A DNA stretch of 8,657 nucleotides. Origin: Campylobacterota bacterium (lineage in GTDB: Bacteria > Campylobacterota > Campylobacteria > Campylobacterales > Sulfurovaceae). The notes beneath the pieces were generated by a model, which was not told the origin of the DNA, searched no databases, and saw nothing but the letters and a program-made list of their open reading frames with translations. The first letter of the stretch is position 1, and each line of letters starts with the position of its first letter. The stretch lies in assembly GCA_003646505.1 (NCBI GenBank), contig QMKT01000079.1, positions 1 to 8,657 of the forward strand. Reading direction: 5' to 3'. The position numbers and the translations under genes were made by a program. Shown here piece by piece: positions 1-6,757 of this stretch.

Positions 1-1098
1 TACTTTACTTTGTTGCGTTAGCGTATACATCTCCAAAATATTTTCTTCTTTTCTGGACTCCACAGTTTCCGGTCTTGCCTGTACTATATAAAGTTTGCCA
101 TCCACACCATCTTTTGCCCACTCCATATCCATAGGTTTCTCATATCCTGCTTCTTTTGAGTAATGATCTTCTATCTTTATGGCATACTCCGCTAAGAGCT
201 GTACATCTTTATCAGAGATACAAAACTGTGTTTGTTTCTCATGAGAAGTATCTATATTTTTTATATATTCAATAGCAATATTCTCTTCGTTGATCTCATC
301 GGAAAAGACCATAGTAAGTGCTTTATCACCCAGTCTACGTTTAAGTACAGAACGATACCCTTTTTTGAAAGTAGGTTTGTGTACATAAAAGCTGTCAGGT
401 TCTATGGTGCCTTGGACAATGTTTTCACCCAATCCATATGCCGCGTTTATGAAAACCACATCTTTAAAGCCAGTCTCAGAGTCTATAGAGAACATCACAC
501 CACTCTGCGCTATATCAGACCTTACCATTTTCATCACTACTACAGACAAATGGACTTTCAAATAGTCAAAACCATGGTCATATTTATAATGTATGGATCG
601 GTCTGTAAAGTTGGAAGCGAGACAACGTTTGTATGCGTCTAAAAGTACATCTAAACCTACTATATTCAAGTAACTGTCATTCTGCCCTGCAAAAGAAGCT
701 TCAGGTGAATCTTCCGCTGTTGCAGAGCTTCTTACCGCAAGTATAACATCTTCACCATATTCAAGTTTTAATGCCTCATAGGCACTTTCTATCTGTGTTA
801 TCAATTCATCTGGCAGTGTACAGTTTTGTATTATATCCCTACAGTTTTTTCCTCTTTCCTGCAATTGCTTCACATCATCAGGGTCAAAGAGATCAAGTTG
901 ATCATGCAATGCTTTCCAGGCATCATTATTATCTATGATATTTTTATAAGCATCCACAGTAATAGCAAAGCCATTAGGAATACGTATCCCCTCTGCACTG
1001 AGATTTTGATACATCTCTCCCAAGGAAGCATTTTTTCCACCAACAAGATCAACATCATCTATACCAAGTTCTCTAAACCATCTAATATAATCTGTCAT
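1..1098 (-). CDS. ppsA: Phosphoenolpyruvate synthase, N-terminal part (3' end off-window)
   Basis: This gene encodes the ATP-dependent enzyme converting pyruvate to phosphoenolpyruvate, AMP and phosphate, the entry step of gluconeogenesis. It acts in the cytoplasm. The visible 366 codons cover the PPDK-type ATP-grasp nucleotide-binding domain. Seen motifs are VGGKNASLGEM at residues 19-29, AVRSSATAEDSPEASFAGQ from residue 121, MVRSDIAQSGVMFSID at 191-206 and IVQARPETV at 338-346. All match the order and spacing I recall for E. coli PpsA. The swivelling phosphohistidine domain and the C-terminal PEP/pyruvate TIM barrel should lie beyond base 1, since the family is usually about 800 residues. 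The start is fixed: an in-frame TAG lies immediately before the ATG, and AAGGA (1105-1109) sits 6 nt upstream. The frame stays open through the whole stretch. It is divergent from the epimerase-like gene. Pyruvate phosphate dikinase is the main alternative, but the N-terminal motifs fit PpsA better. Confidence 0.95.
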   Translation of the reverse strand, partial: MTDYIRWFRELGIDDVDLVGGKNASLGEMYQNLSAEGIRIPNGFAITVDAYKNIIDNNDAWKALHDQLDLFDPDDVKQLQERGKNCRDIIQNCTLPDELITQIESAYEALKLEYGEDVILAVRSSATAEDSPEASFAGQNDSYLNIVGLDVLLDAYKRCLASNFTDRSIHYKYDHGFDYLKVHLSVVVMKMVRSDIAQSGVMFSIDSETGFKDVVFINAAYGLGENIVQGTIEPDSFYVHKPTFKKGYRSVLKRRLGDKALTMVFSDEINEENIAIEYIKNIDTSHEKQTQFCISDKDVQLLAEYAIKIEDHYSKEAGYEKPMDMEWAKDGVDGKLYIVQARPETVESRKEENILEMYTLTQQSKV

Positions 1099-1141
1099 CT
1101 ACAATCCTTTTTCAAAGTTATAAAATTAACATCTTCTTTAT

Positions 1142-1147
1142 ACTATA
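1142..1147 (-). promoter_or_regulatory. Candidate -10 box for ppsA
   Basis: On the minus strand this reads TATAGT, preceded by GGG and followed by further TATAAA-like sequence. It would place the transcript start near 1135 and give a leader of about 37 nt ahead of the ppsA ATG. No convincing -35 box is seen, which is common in Campylobacterota sigma-70 promoters. This is an inference from consensus only. Confidence 0.4.
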
Positions 1148-1158
1148 CCCAATTTTTC

Positions 1159-1164
1159 TATAAT
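1159..1164 (+). promoter_or_regulatory. Candidate -10 box (TATAAT) for the epimerase-like gene
   Basis: This is a perfect TATAAT preceded by a T-rich run (1153-1157), the pattern typical of epsilonproteobacterial housekeeping promoters. It predicts a start near 1171 and a leader of roughly 57 nt. A TTGACT at 1172-1177 resembles a -35 box, but nothing good follows it at 16-18 nt, so the TATAAT is preferred. Confidence 0.45.
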
Positions 1165-1215
1165 AAAATTCTTGACTGCACAAGCATTACATAAAAAATA
1201 ATTATTATAAAATCA

Positions 1216-1220
1216 AAGGA
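1216..1220 (+). promoter_or_regulatory. Ribosome binding site that selects the ATG at 1228
   Basis: AAGGA here lies only 1 nt before the ATG at 1222 but 7 nt before the ATG at 1228. The second ATG therefore has normal spacing and is taken as the start. It also puts the Rossmann strand at the usual distance from the N-terminus (MKKISIIGANGFIG). Confidence 0.6.
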
Positions 1221-1227
1221 TATGGTT

Positions 1228-2085
1228 ATGAAAAAGATTTCGATCATAGGTGCTAACGGTTTCATAGGGAGATATATGCAATCTTTTTTTAAAGCAGAAG
1301 GTTTCATTGTACTCCCTTTAGGCAAAGATGAGACTCGAAAAAACAGTAGTGAGATCGCCAAAATACTGGAGGGGACAGATATTGTTATCAATCTTGCAGG
1401 TGCCCAGATCATTAATCGATGGAGTCCTGCCTATAAAAAAATTCTCTACAACAGCAGAATCATCACTACAAAAAAACTTGTAACTGCTATGGCACAGATG
1501 CAAAAGAAGCCGGAACTCTTTATTTCAACATCTGCTGTCGGTATCTATGCTACAGATGGTCCAATGAGCGAAACAAACTATACTTACTCTGATAATTTTT
1601 TAGCCAAGATCTGTAAAGATTGGGAAGCCCAGGCACAACAGGCAGATGATTTCACCAGAGTTGTCATTTTTCGTTTCGGTGTAGTGCTTGGTAAAGGTGG
1701 TGGAGCACTCTATAAAATGCTACCTGCCTTCAAACTGGGTATCGCTGGGACGATAGGAGATGGTAGCGAACCCTTTAGCTGGATACATATAGATGATCTG
1801 CTTCAAGCCTATCTATATATTTTCAGCAATGAAAAACTCGAAGGTACTTTCAATCTCTGTGCACCAACCCCTGTTACAAATAGAGAGTTTACTAAAACAC
1901 TGGGAAAAGTACTGCATAGACCAACAGTGATACCATTACCAAAATTTATCCTGATATTTCTTTTTTCAGAAGGTGCAACTGTACTTACCGAGGGTCAACG
2001 TGTCATTCCTGAACGCCTGTTAGAAAATAATTTTACATTCAAATACCCCACTATTGAAGTTGCACTGCGTGAGATCTTAGATTAG
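1228..2085 (+). CDS. TIGR01777 family epimerase-like SDR protein (YfcH/SDR39U1 type)
   Basis: This is a cytoplasmic extended short-chain dehydrogenase-like protein of 285 residues, close to the usual family length of about 300. The N-terminal NAD(P)-binding Rossmann motif GANGFIG is at residues 8-14. It is followed by the NLAG strand, SAVGIY at 102-107, FLAKICKDWE, RFGVVLGKGGGALYKMLP, WIHIDDL at 185-191, and a C-terminal DUF1731-type segment starting GQRVIPERLLEN near 256. This ordered set matches E. coli YfcH and the TIGR01777 family, sometimes annotated as cell-division inhibitor SulA-like or nucleoside-diphosphate-sugar epimerase. The YxxxK catalytic pair of classical SDRs is not evident. 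The family's true substrate is unknown to me, so no reaction is claimed. The gene is divergent from ppsA and stands 99 bp upstream of the phosphodiesterase gene on the same strand. No terminator is visible between them, so some read-through is possible. Confidence 0.9.
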   Translation: MKKISIIGANGFIGRYMQSFFKAEGFIVLPLGKDETRKNSSEIAKILEGTDIVINLAGAQIINRWSPAYKKILYNSRIITTKKLVTAMAQMQKKPELFISTSAVGIYATDGPMSETNYTYSDNFLAKICKDWEAQAQQADDFTRVVIFRFGVVLGKGGGALYKMLPAFKLGIAGTIGDGSEPFSWIHIDDLLQAYLYIFSNEKLEGTFNLCAPTPVTNREFTKTLGKVLHRPTVIPLPKFILIFLFSEGATVLTEGQRVIPERLLENNFTFKYPTIEVALREILD

Positions 2086-2117
2086 CCAATACAAAGAAGT
2101 TTTTATACAGTAGAAGC

Positions 2118-2123
2118 TATAAT
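2118..2123 (+). promoter_or_regulatory. Candidate -10 box (TATAAT) for the MBL-GAF-HD-GYP gene
   Basis: This is a perfect TATAAT in the 99-bp gap before the phosphodiesterase gene. It predicts a transcript start near 2130 and a leader of about 55 nt. No clear -35 box is present; a TTTTTATAC stretch lies upstream at about 2100-2107. No CRP-like TGTGA-N6-TCACA site was seen in the gap. Confidence 0.45.
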
Positions 2124-2172
2124 AATTCTACATACATATAAGATTGTTGGAAGAGCCCTATTTTGGAGTTTG

Positions 2173-2177
2173 AGGAG
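2173..2177 (+). promoter_or_regulatory. Ribosome binding site of the phosphodiesterase gene
   Basis: AGGAG here is 7 nt before the ATG at 2185 and 4 nt before the ATG at 2182. The TTG at 2170 overlaps this Shine-Dalgarno site and so is an unlikely start. The ATG at 2185 gives MIKVLGAAGS, a normal beginning for a metallo-beta-lactamase-fold domain. The ATG at 2182 would add only one residue and cannot be excluded. Confidence 0.6.
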
Positions 2178-2184
2178 AGATATG

Positions 2185-4590
2185 ATGATAAAAGTACTTG
2201 GAGCAGCAGGAAGTTATTCTCATGAAAGTAAAGCTACATCATTTTTAATTAAAAATGATGTAGCTATTGATGCTGGTAATCTTATACAGGGTATGGGAGA
2301 AAAATGTTGTGAACTTGAACATATCTTTATCTCTCATGCACATTTTGACCACATAGTAGACCTTCCTTTTGTCATCGAAAGCTATATTGAATGCAGAGAA
2401 AAACCATTAAAAGTGTATGCACTAAGTGAGAATATAGATAGACTAAAAAAATATCTTTTCAACTGGAGTATCTGGCCTGACTTTACAACGATCACAGGTA
2501 AAGATGATACAGATGTACTGCTTCAACTTATACCCGTAGCGTATGGAGAGACTGTTCATATCGATGATATAGATATCACCATTATCAAATCAAATCATAC
2601 CGTTCCAACATGTGGCTTCAAAATACAAAAAAACGATCAGGCATTTATTATCAGTGGAGATACTTATATCAATGATGCACTTATCGATCAGATCAATAAT
2701 GACACAAGTATCTCTTCACTGCTTATAGATGTTTCATTCTCTTCTGATAAAGGTGAACTTGCCAATAAAAGCAAACATTTGACTCCAAAACTGCTTGAGG
2801 AAATGCTTAGGCATCTTAATCGCAATGATATTACGATCTATACCTATCACCAGAAACCTTTTTTTAGAGAAAAGATCGATAGAGAGCTTAGCGCTATGAA
2901 TATATTTAAAAACGGGGGTAAGCGTCTGGAAACAGGTGATGTCATCGATCTCTTCACCCCCATTTATAAACGTCAAAACATCAAAAACTTTGAACTTGAA
3001 AATCAGGGGAAAGAGCATTTGATCAATTTATTTAAAATTGCACAGAAAATGCAGACTGAAATGGATCTTTCTGTCCTACTTGAAATGATCGTTGAACAAG
3101 CAAAGATATTTACACATGCTGACGCTGCGACACTCTATCTACTCAGTGACGACAAAAAGGAACTTGTATTCAAAGTTTCCCATAACGATACACTTAACAT
3201 TCACATTGACAGTCTGCATAGTGATGTCAAATGGCCTAACCTGCCTCTTTATCTTGATAACCTGCAACCTAACACAAAGATGGTATCTGTACTTTCTGCG
3301 CTCAACAAAGAAAGTATCATCATATCTGATGTATACAATACAAGTACTTTCGATTTCAGCGGTGCCAGACAGTTTGATAAAACAACAGGATATCGTTCAA
3401 AATCAATGCTTGTTGTTCCCTTACTAAATCATGAAAATGAAACCATTGGTGTATTACAGCTTATCAACAAAAACAATGCTTACGGGGACATTCTTCCCTT
3501 TGATCCTTTTGATGAGGAAAGTACAAAAGCCCTTGCATCACAAGCTTCTGTTGCCATTGTCAACAATAGACTGATCAATGAACTTGAAGAATCTTTTGAA
3601 CTTTTTATAGCAACCATTGCCAAAGCGATCAATACCAGATCATATCATACAGGAGAGCATGTCAGAAAAGTTTCTATCATTGCCAACATGATTGCCAAGG
3701 GAATACATGAAAGTGATAAAGGTCCGTACAAAGACATATACTATACTGACGAAGATATAAATCAGATTTATATGGCTGCACTAATACATGATGTAGGTAA
3801 GATAGCAACGCCAGAACACATTATGGAAAAGGGTAAAAAACTCGAAACAATTTTTGATAGAATAGCACTTATAGATGAGCGTATAGAAATATTGAAACGT
3901 GATATAAAGATCAAATATCTCGAAAAAGAATTAAAAGCACTTAAAAATCAGGAAGATATACAGGAAGAACTTCAAAGAGAAGAACAAAAAGAGCTCTCAA
4001 ACCTTGATGATATCAAAATTTTTCTACATGAAAGCAATGTTGGTGGTGAGTATCTTGAAGATAAGAAAGTTTCAAAACTTGAAGAGATTTCCAAAAAAAC
4101 CTATAAATTTGACGGGAAAAATGTTCAGTTCTTAAGGGGAGATGAGCTGCCAAACCTCTCAATACGCAGAGGAACGCTCAATGATGAAGAACGTGATATC
4201 ATATACAATCATGCGAATGTCACAGTTGAACTACTTAATGCTATTAAGTTTCCTAAAAGATTAAAAAAGTCTCCTGATATTGCTTCTAAGCATCATGAAA
4301 AACTTGATGGCACGGGGTATCCCAGACAGCTTAATGCAGAGCAGCTTACACTTGAAGACAGGATCATGATCATGGCCGATATGTTTGAAGCACTTTCAAC
4401 ATCGAACAGAAGTTACAGATCTGCGAACAGCATGACTGAGATTGCTGCTATTTTACAAAATTTTATTGACAAGGGACACATGGATGGGGATCTTGTAAAA
4501 TTCTTTTTTGAATCAGGTATCTATAGAGAATATGCAAAAAGTGAGCTTTCTCCAGAACAACAGGATATTGTTAAATTGAATTTTAACTGA
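2185..4590 (+). CDS. Fusion phosphodiesterase: MBL-fold cNMP PDE-like, GAF and HD-GYP domains
   Basis: This 801-residue soluble protein has no signal peptide or membrane segment and should be cytoplasmic. Residues 1-260 form a metallo-beta-lactamase/RNase Z-like fold resembling class II cyclic-nucleotide phosphodiesterases. The metal ligands are HAHFDH at 51-56, H138, D159 in SGDT, and a C-terminal HQKP (H222) like the HxKP of that family. H198 is a further candidate. Residues about 278-462 are a GAF domain with an NKXnFX3DE motif (N428, K429, F439, D443, E444), associated with cyclic-nucleotide-binding GAF domains. Residues about 470-790 are an HD-GYP domain, a c-di-GMP hydrolase family, with H535-D536 in HDVGK, H676, and HHEKLDGTGYP at 703-713. 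A charged, coiled-coil-like insert of about 110 residues (roughly 548-660) splits HDVGK from H676. All expected catalytic residues look intact. The gene faces the cyclase gene convergently. cNMP hydrolysis is inferred; RNase Z-like or another MBL hydrolase activity is the alternative. Confidence 0.87.
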   Translation: MIKVLGAAGSYSHESKATSFLIKNDVAIDAGNLIQGMGEKCCELEHIFISHAHFDHIVDLPFVIESYIECREKPLKVYALSENIDRLKKYLFNWSIWPDFTTITGKDDTDVLLQLIPVAYGETVHIDDIDITIIKSNHTVPTCGFKIQKNDQAFIISGDTYINDALIDQINNDTSISSLLIDVSFSSDKGELANKSKHLTPKLLEEMLRHLNRNDITIYTYHQKPFFREKIDRELSAMNIFKNGGKRLETGDVIDLFTPIYKRQNIKNFELENQGKEHLINLFKIAQKMQTEMDLSVLLEMIVEQAKIFTHADAATLYLLSDDKKELVFKVSHNDTLNIHIDSLHSDVKWPNLPLYLDNLQPNTKMVSVLSALNKESIIISDVYNTSTFDFSGARQFDKTTGYRSKSMLVVPLLNHENETIGVLQLINKNNAYGDILPFDPFDEESTKALASQASVAIVNNRLINELEESFELFIATIAKAINTRSYHTGEHVRKVSIIANMIAKGIHESDKGPYKDIYYTDEDINQIYMAALIHDVGKIATPEHIMEKGKKLETIFDRIALIDERIEILKRDIKIKYLEKELKALKNQEDIQEELQREEQKELSNLDDIKIFLHESNVGGEYLEDKKVSKLEEISKKTYKFDGKNVQFLRGDELPNLSIRRGTLNDEERDIIYNHANVTVELLNAIKFPKRLKKSPDIASKHHEKLDGTGYPRQLNAEQLTLEDRIMIMADMFEALSTSNRSYRSANSMTEIAAILQNFIDKGHMDGDLVKFFFESGIYREYAKSELSPEQQDIVKLNFN
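2232..2265. repeat. Perfect 34-bp palindrome inside the phosphodiesterase coding region
   Basis: Every base from 2232 to 2248 pairs with its mirror from 2265 down to 2249. The arms are AGCTACATCATTTTTAA and its exact complement, with no spacer. It covers codons 16-27 (amino acids from K16 to A27), starting about 47 nt after the start codon. As RNA it can fold into a stem of about 15 bp with an AATT loop; as DNA it is a two-fold symmetric site. It is not followed by a U-run, so it is not a normal intrinsic terminator. Function is unknown. Confidence 0.9.
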
Positions 4591-4615
4591 GTATCAAAGT
4601 TAACTTCGTTTTTAC

Positions 4616-6736
4616 CTACATGGTATAAATAAGGTCAAACAATCTCTCAGGATGATCAAGGTAATCCTGACACCGTTGAAGATACAGATGGTAAAGTTCA
4701 CAACTATATTCCTCTTCAAGTGACTGAAACAGTCTATAAGCCTCTTTGGTCTTACCCTGACGATAAGTCTCTAAAGCCGTTCCATAATATTCCAGCTCAT
4801 CATGGCGATTCTTATCTTTAGCGGGAAGAACCTCATATATTTCTACCGCTTCATTTTTACCCTTAACCCGTACAATATCCAAGGGGCGAAATATATAATC
4901 TTCCTTTAGCTGTTTTTTTGTATCTTCAGAGATAATAATAGTTGTACCATAAAGTTTATTCAAACCTTCTATCCGTGCAGCAAGATTAACATTATCTCCA
5001 ATGATCGTATAGTCTGAACGACCAGGAGAGCCCATCTCCCCGACAGTAACTGATCCTGTATGGATACCGATACCTATCTGTAGAGTAATCCCAAACTCTT
5101 CATTCAGATCATTGTTCAGTTGTTCAAGTATTTTGATCTGCTCCAGAGCAGATATGACAGCTTTATCTACATAATTATCTACACGGTTCGGTGCATTCCA
5201 ATAGGCCATAATTGCATCACCTATAAACTTATCAATGGTACCTTCCCGATTGGATATTTCATCCACCATCGGTGTCATATAACGGTTTAACAAAGCTACA
5301 AGCTTTTTTGATGAGCCTATGGTTTCACCGATACTTGTAAAGCCCCGAATATCACTAAAGAAAATAGCAACATTCTGATCACGTACCTCTAAAATATTTT
5401 CACGACCATATTTAATTAGATCATTCATAACAGCCTTTGAAACTTTTTTTGAAAAAATATGCTGAAGATATTCTCTCTGTCGTAACGTAATAACGTAATC
5501 AATACTTATTGATAAGATCAATACTCCCCAAAAGGCTATCATTGGAAAAAGAAGATTAAGGACTATACCAAGATCAAAGAGGATGTAATAAAAGATCTGA
5601 AATAATACAAATGCCATACCTATCACGATAGGCAACAATAACCATGAGCTCAGATAAGAAAAAAGAAAAAGAAAAAGAAAAATGATACTCCATATGATCA
5701 GCAGATCATATACTATTACGTCAGCAGGCTCATCTAAAAAATCACCTTTGAGTATATTATCCAAAGTATTAGCATGCACTTCAACACCGGGGATCGTACT
5801 GTCAAAGGGAATAGATCTTATATCAGAAAGCCCCACTGAAGAAGTACCTATCAACACAAATTTATCTGCTATCTCACTGATATTGAAATTTTCGTTTATA
5901 ATATCTGCTGCACTGATATATTTGAAATGCTTTCCTGCTCCTCTAAAGTTTACGATCAAACGACCAGCATGATCCGTTGGAATATTGAATGCACCAAATT
6001 TGATCTTCCTGACACCTATTTCATCACCATAGATCTCAACCTTGGAAGAAGCACTGTAAACACGTGCCATTTCCAAAACAAGAGAAGGATAGACCATACC
6101 GTCATATCGCATGACCAAAGGTACACGGTGAATCATACCGCCTTTATCCGGAATATTGTTAAAAAAACCACTGCTATAGAACTTTTCCTGCAATATATCA
6201 AGATTTAATACAATCCCTTTAGGCTCAAGTATGCTGTTGTTGTGTATCAACCCTTTCTCAACGATTGTAGCAGGAATTAAAGGAGTATTATTTTCATCAT
6301 TTTCTTCAAATGTAAAAAAATAACCTCCAATTGTCGGAGTCCTGGCCAGAGTCTCGGACAAAATAAAGTCATAATTTTCCAGCTTAGCTGTATTTCCTTT
6401 TATTTTTGAGACTATACGATGCGGTGATGTTCGATCGGGCTCTGCAAAAACAATATCCAAACCTATAATACCGGCATCAGCATCACTTAGTTTGTTGATC
6501 AACTCTGCCACAACAGAACGTGGCCATGGCCATTGGCCAAATTGTTTTAAAGCAGCTTCATCAATATCAACGATCACGATCTTATCACTTTTGGGAAGTT
6601 CTCCGCGAATAGTAAACAAAAAGTCACGAAGGTTATTATTGAGAGAGAAAAATGTCTGTGGCATAAAAAGATATGCCCATGAAAGCAACAGTGCCAGTAT
6701 CAATGCTGCACTGCTCTTTATCAAAAGTCTGGACAT
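4616..6736 (-). CDS. CHASE2-domain membrane class III adenylate cyclase
   Basis: This is a 706-residue inner-membrane receptor cyclase that should make cAMP from ATP. An N-terminal membrane segment (about 5-25) is followed by a periplasmic CHASE2 sensor. That sensor starts with the hallmark IVIVDIDE...FGQWPWPR (about 53-73) and ends near GVEVHANTLDNIL (about 319-331). Three membrane helices follow (about 340-415), then a cytoplasmic cyclase domain (about 450-620). Both metal-binding aspartates are present: D462 in FSDIRGFT and D507 in KFIGD. The purine-selecting pair is K503 and D575, the adenylate rather than guanylate pattern, and the transition-state pair is N584/R588. The C-terminal 60 residues look like a short TPR-type helical tail. 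It is the last gene of the minus-strand operon, 21 bp after fecR. No good Shine-Dalgarno site precedes its ATG, which suggests translational coupling. A (GAAAAA)n tract encodes part of its first C-terminal membrane helix. Confidence 0.94.
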   Translation of the reverse strand: MSRLLIKSSAALILALLLSWAYLFMPQTFFSLNNNLRDFLFTIRGELPKSDKIVIVDIDEAALKQFGQWPWPRSVVAELINKLSDADAGIIGLDIVFAEPDRTSPHRIVSKIKGNTAKLENYDFILSETLARTPTIGGYFFTFEENDENNTPLIPATIVEKGLIHNNSILEPKGIVLNLDILQEKFYSSGFFNNIPDKGGMIHRVPLVMRYDGMVYPSLVLEMARVYSASSKVEIYGDEIGVRKIKFGAFNIPTDHAGRLIVNFRGAGKHFKYISAADIINENFNISEIADKFVLIGTSSVGLSDIRSIPFDSTIPGVEVHANTLDNILKGDFLDEPADVIVYDLLIIWSIIFLFLFLFSYLSSWLLLPIVIGMAFVLFQIFYYILFDLGIVLNLLFPMIAFWGVLILSISIDYVITLRQREYLQHIFSKKVSKAVMNDLIKYGRENILEVRDQNVAIFFSDIRGFTSIGETIGSSKKLVALLNRYMTPMVDEISNREGTIDKFIGDAIMAYWNAPNRVDNYVDKAVISALEQIKILEQLNNDLNEEFGITLQIGIGIHTGSVTVGEMGSPGRSDYTIIGDNVNLAARIEGLNKLYGTTIIISEDTKKQLKEDYIFRPLDIVRVKGKNEAVEIYEVLPAKDKNRHDELEYYGTALETYRQGKTKEAYRLFQSLEEEYSCELYHLYLQRCQDYLDHPERLFDLIYTM
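5658..5682. repeat. Hexanucleotide tandem repeat (GAAAAA, about 4 units)
   Basis: There are three perfect GAAAAA units (5665-5682), preceded by a GAAAAAA unit. On the coding (minus) strand the repeat spells alternating Phe and Leu codons near residues 351-358 of the cyclase, in its first post-CHASE2 membrane helix. Because each unit is 6 bp, gain or loss of a unit would change the helix by one Phe-Leu pair and keep the frame. Inner homopolymer slippage (A5/A6) would instead break the frame. Confidence 0.8.
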
Positions 6737-6757
6737 TATGATGATGTTTCTACTATG

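Noticed and set aside
232..642. Plus-strand open frame of 136 codons
   Set aside because: It lies antisense within ppsA, has no ribosome binding site or recognisable domain, and the minus-strand PpsA reading is continuous there.
826..1194. Plus-strand open frame of 122 codons across the ppsA start and promoter region
   Set aside because: Composition is random-looking (Ile/Ser/Tyr-rich), it is antisense to the conserved PpsA N-terminus, and no motif is visible.
1172..1211. TTGACT as a -35 box paired with TATTAT/TATAAA near 1203-1211
   Set aside because: The spacing is 25 nt or more and the would-be -10 runs almost into the ribosome binding site, so it cannot be a normal sigma-70 promoter.
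4570..4587. Short inverted repeat GTTAAA...TTTAAC at the end of the phosphodiesterase gene
   Set aside because: The 6-bp stem is all A/T except one G-C pair, lies inside the coding region and is not followed by a T-run, so it is not a credible terminator.
4597..4613. AAGTTAACTT palindrome followed by CGTTTTT as a terminator
   Set aside because: A 10-bp palindrome without a loop and without a GC core would not form a stable hairpin; the T-run alone is not enough.
6521..6541. GC-rich GGCCATGGCC palindrome and neighbouring TGGCCA repeats
   Set aside because: It is explained by the conserved CHASE2 coding motif QWPWPR (repeated Trp-Pro codons), so there is no need for a regulatory role.
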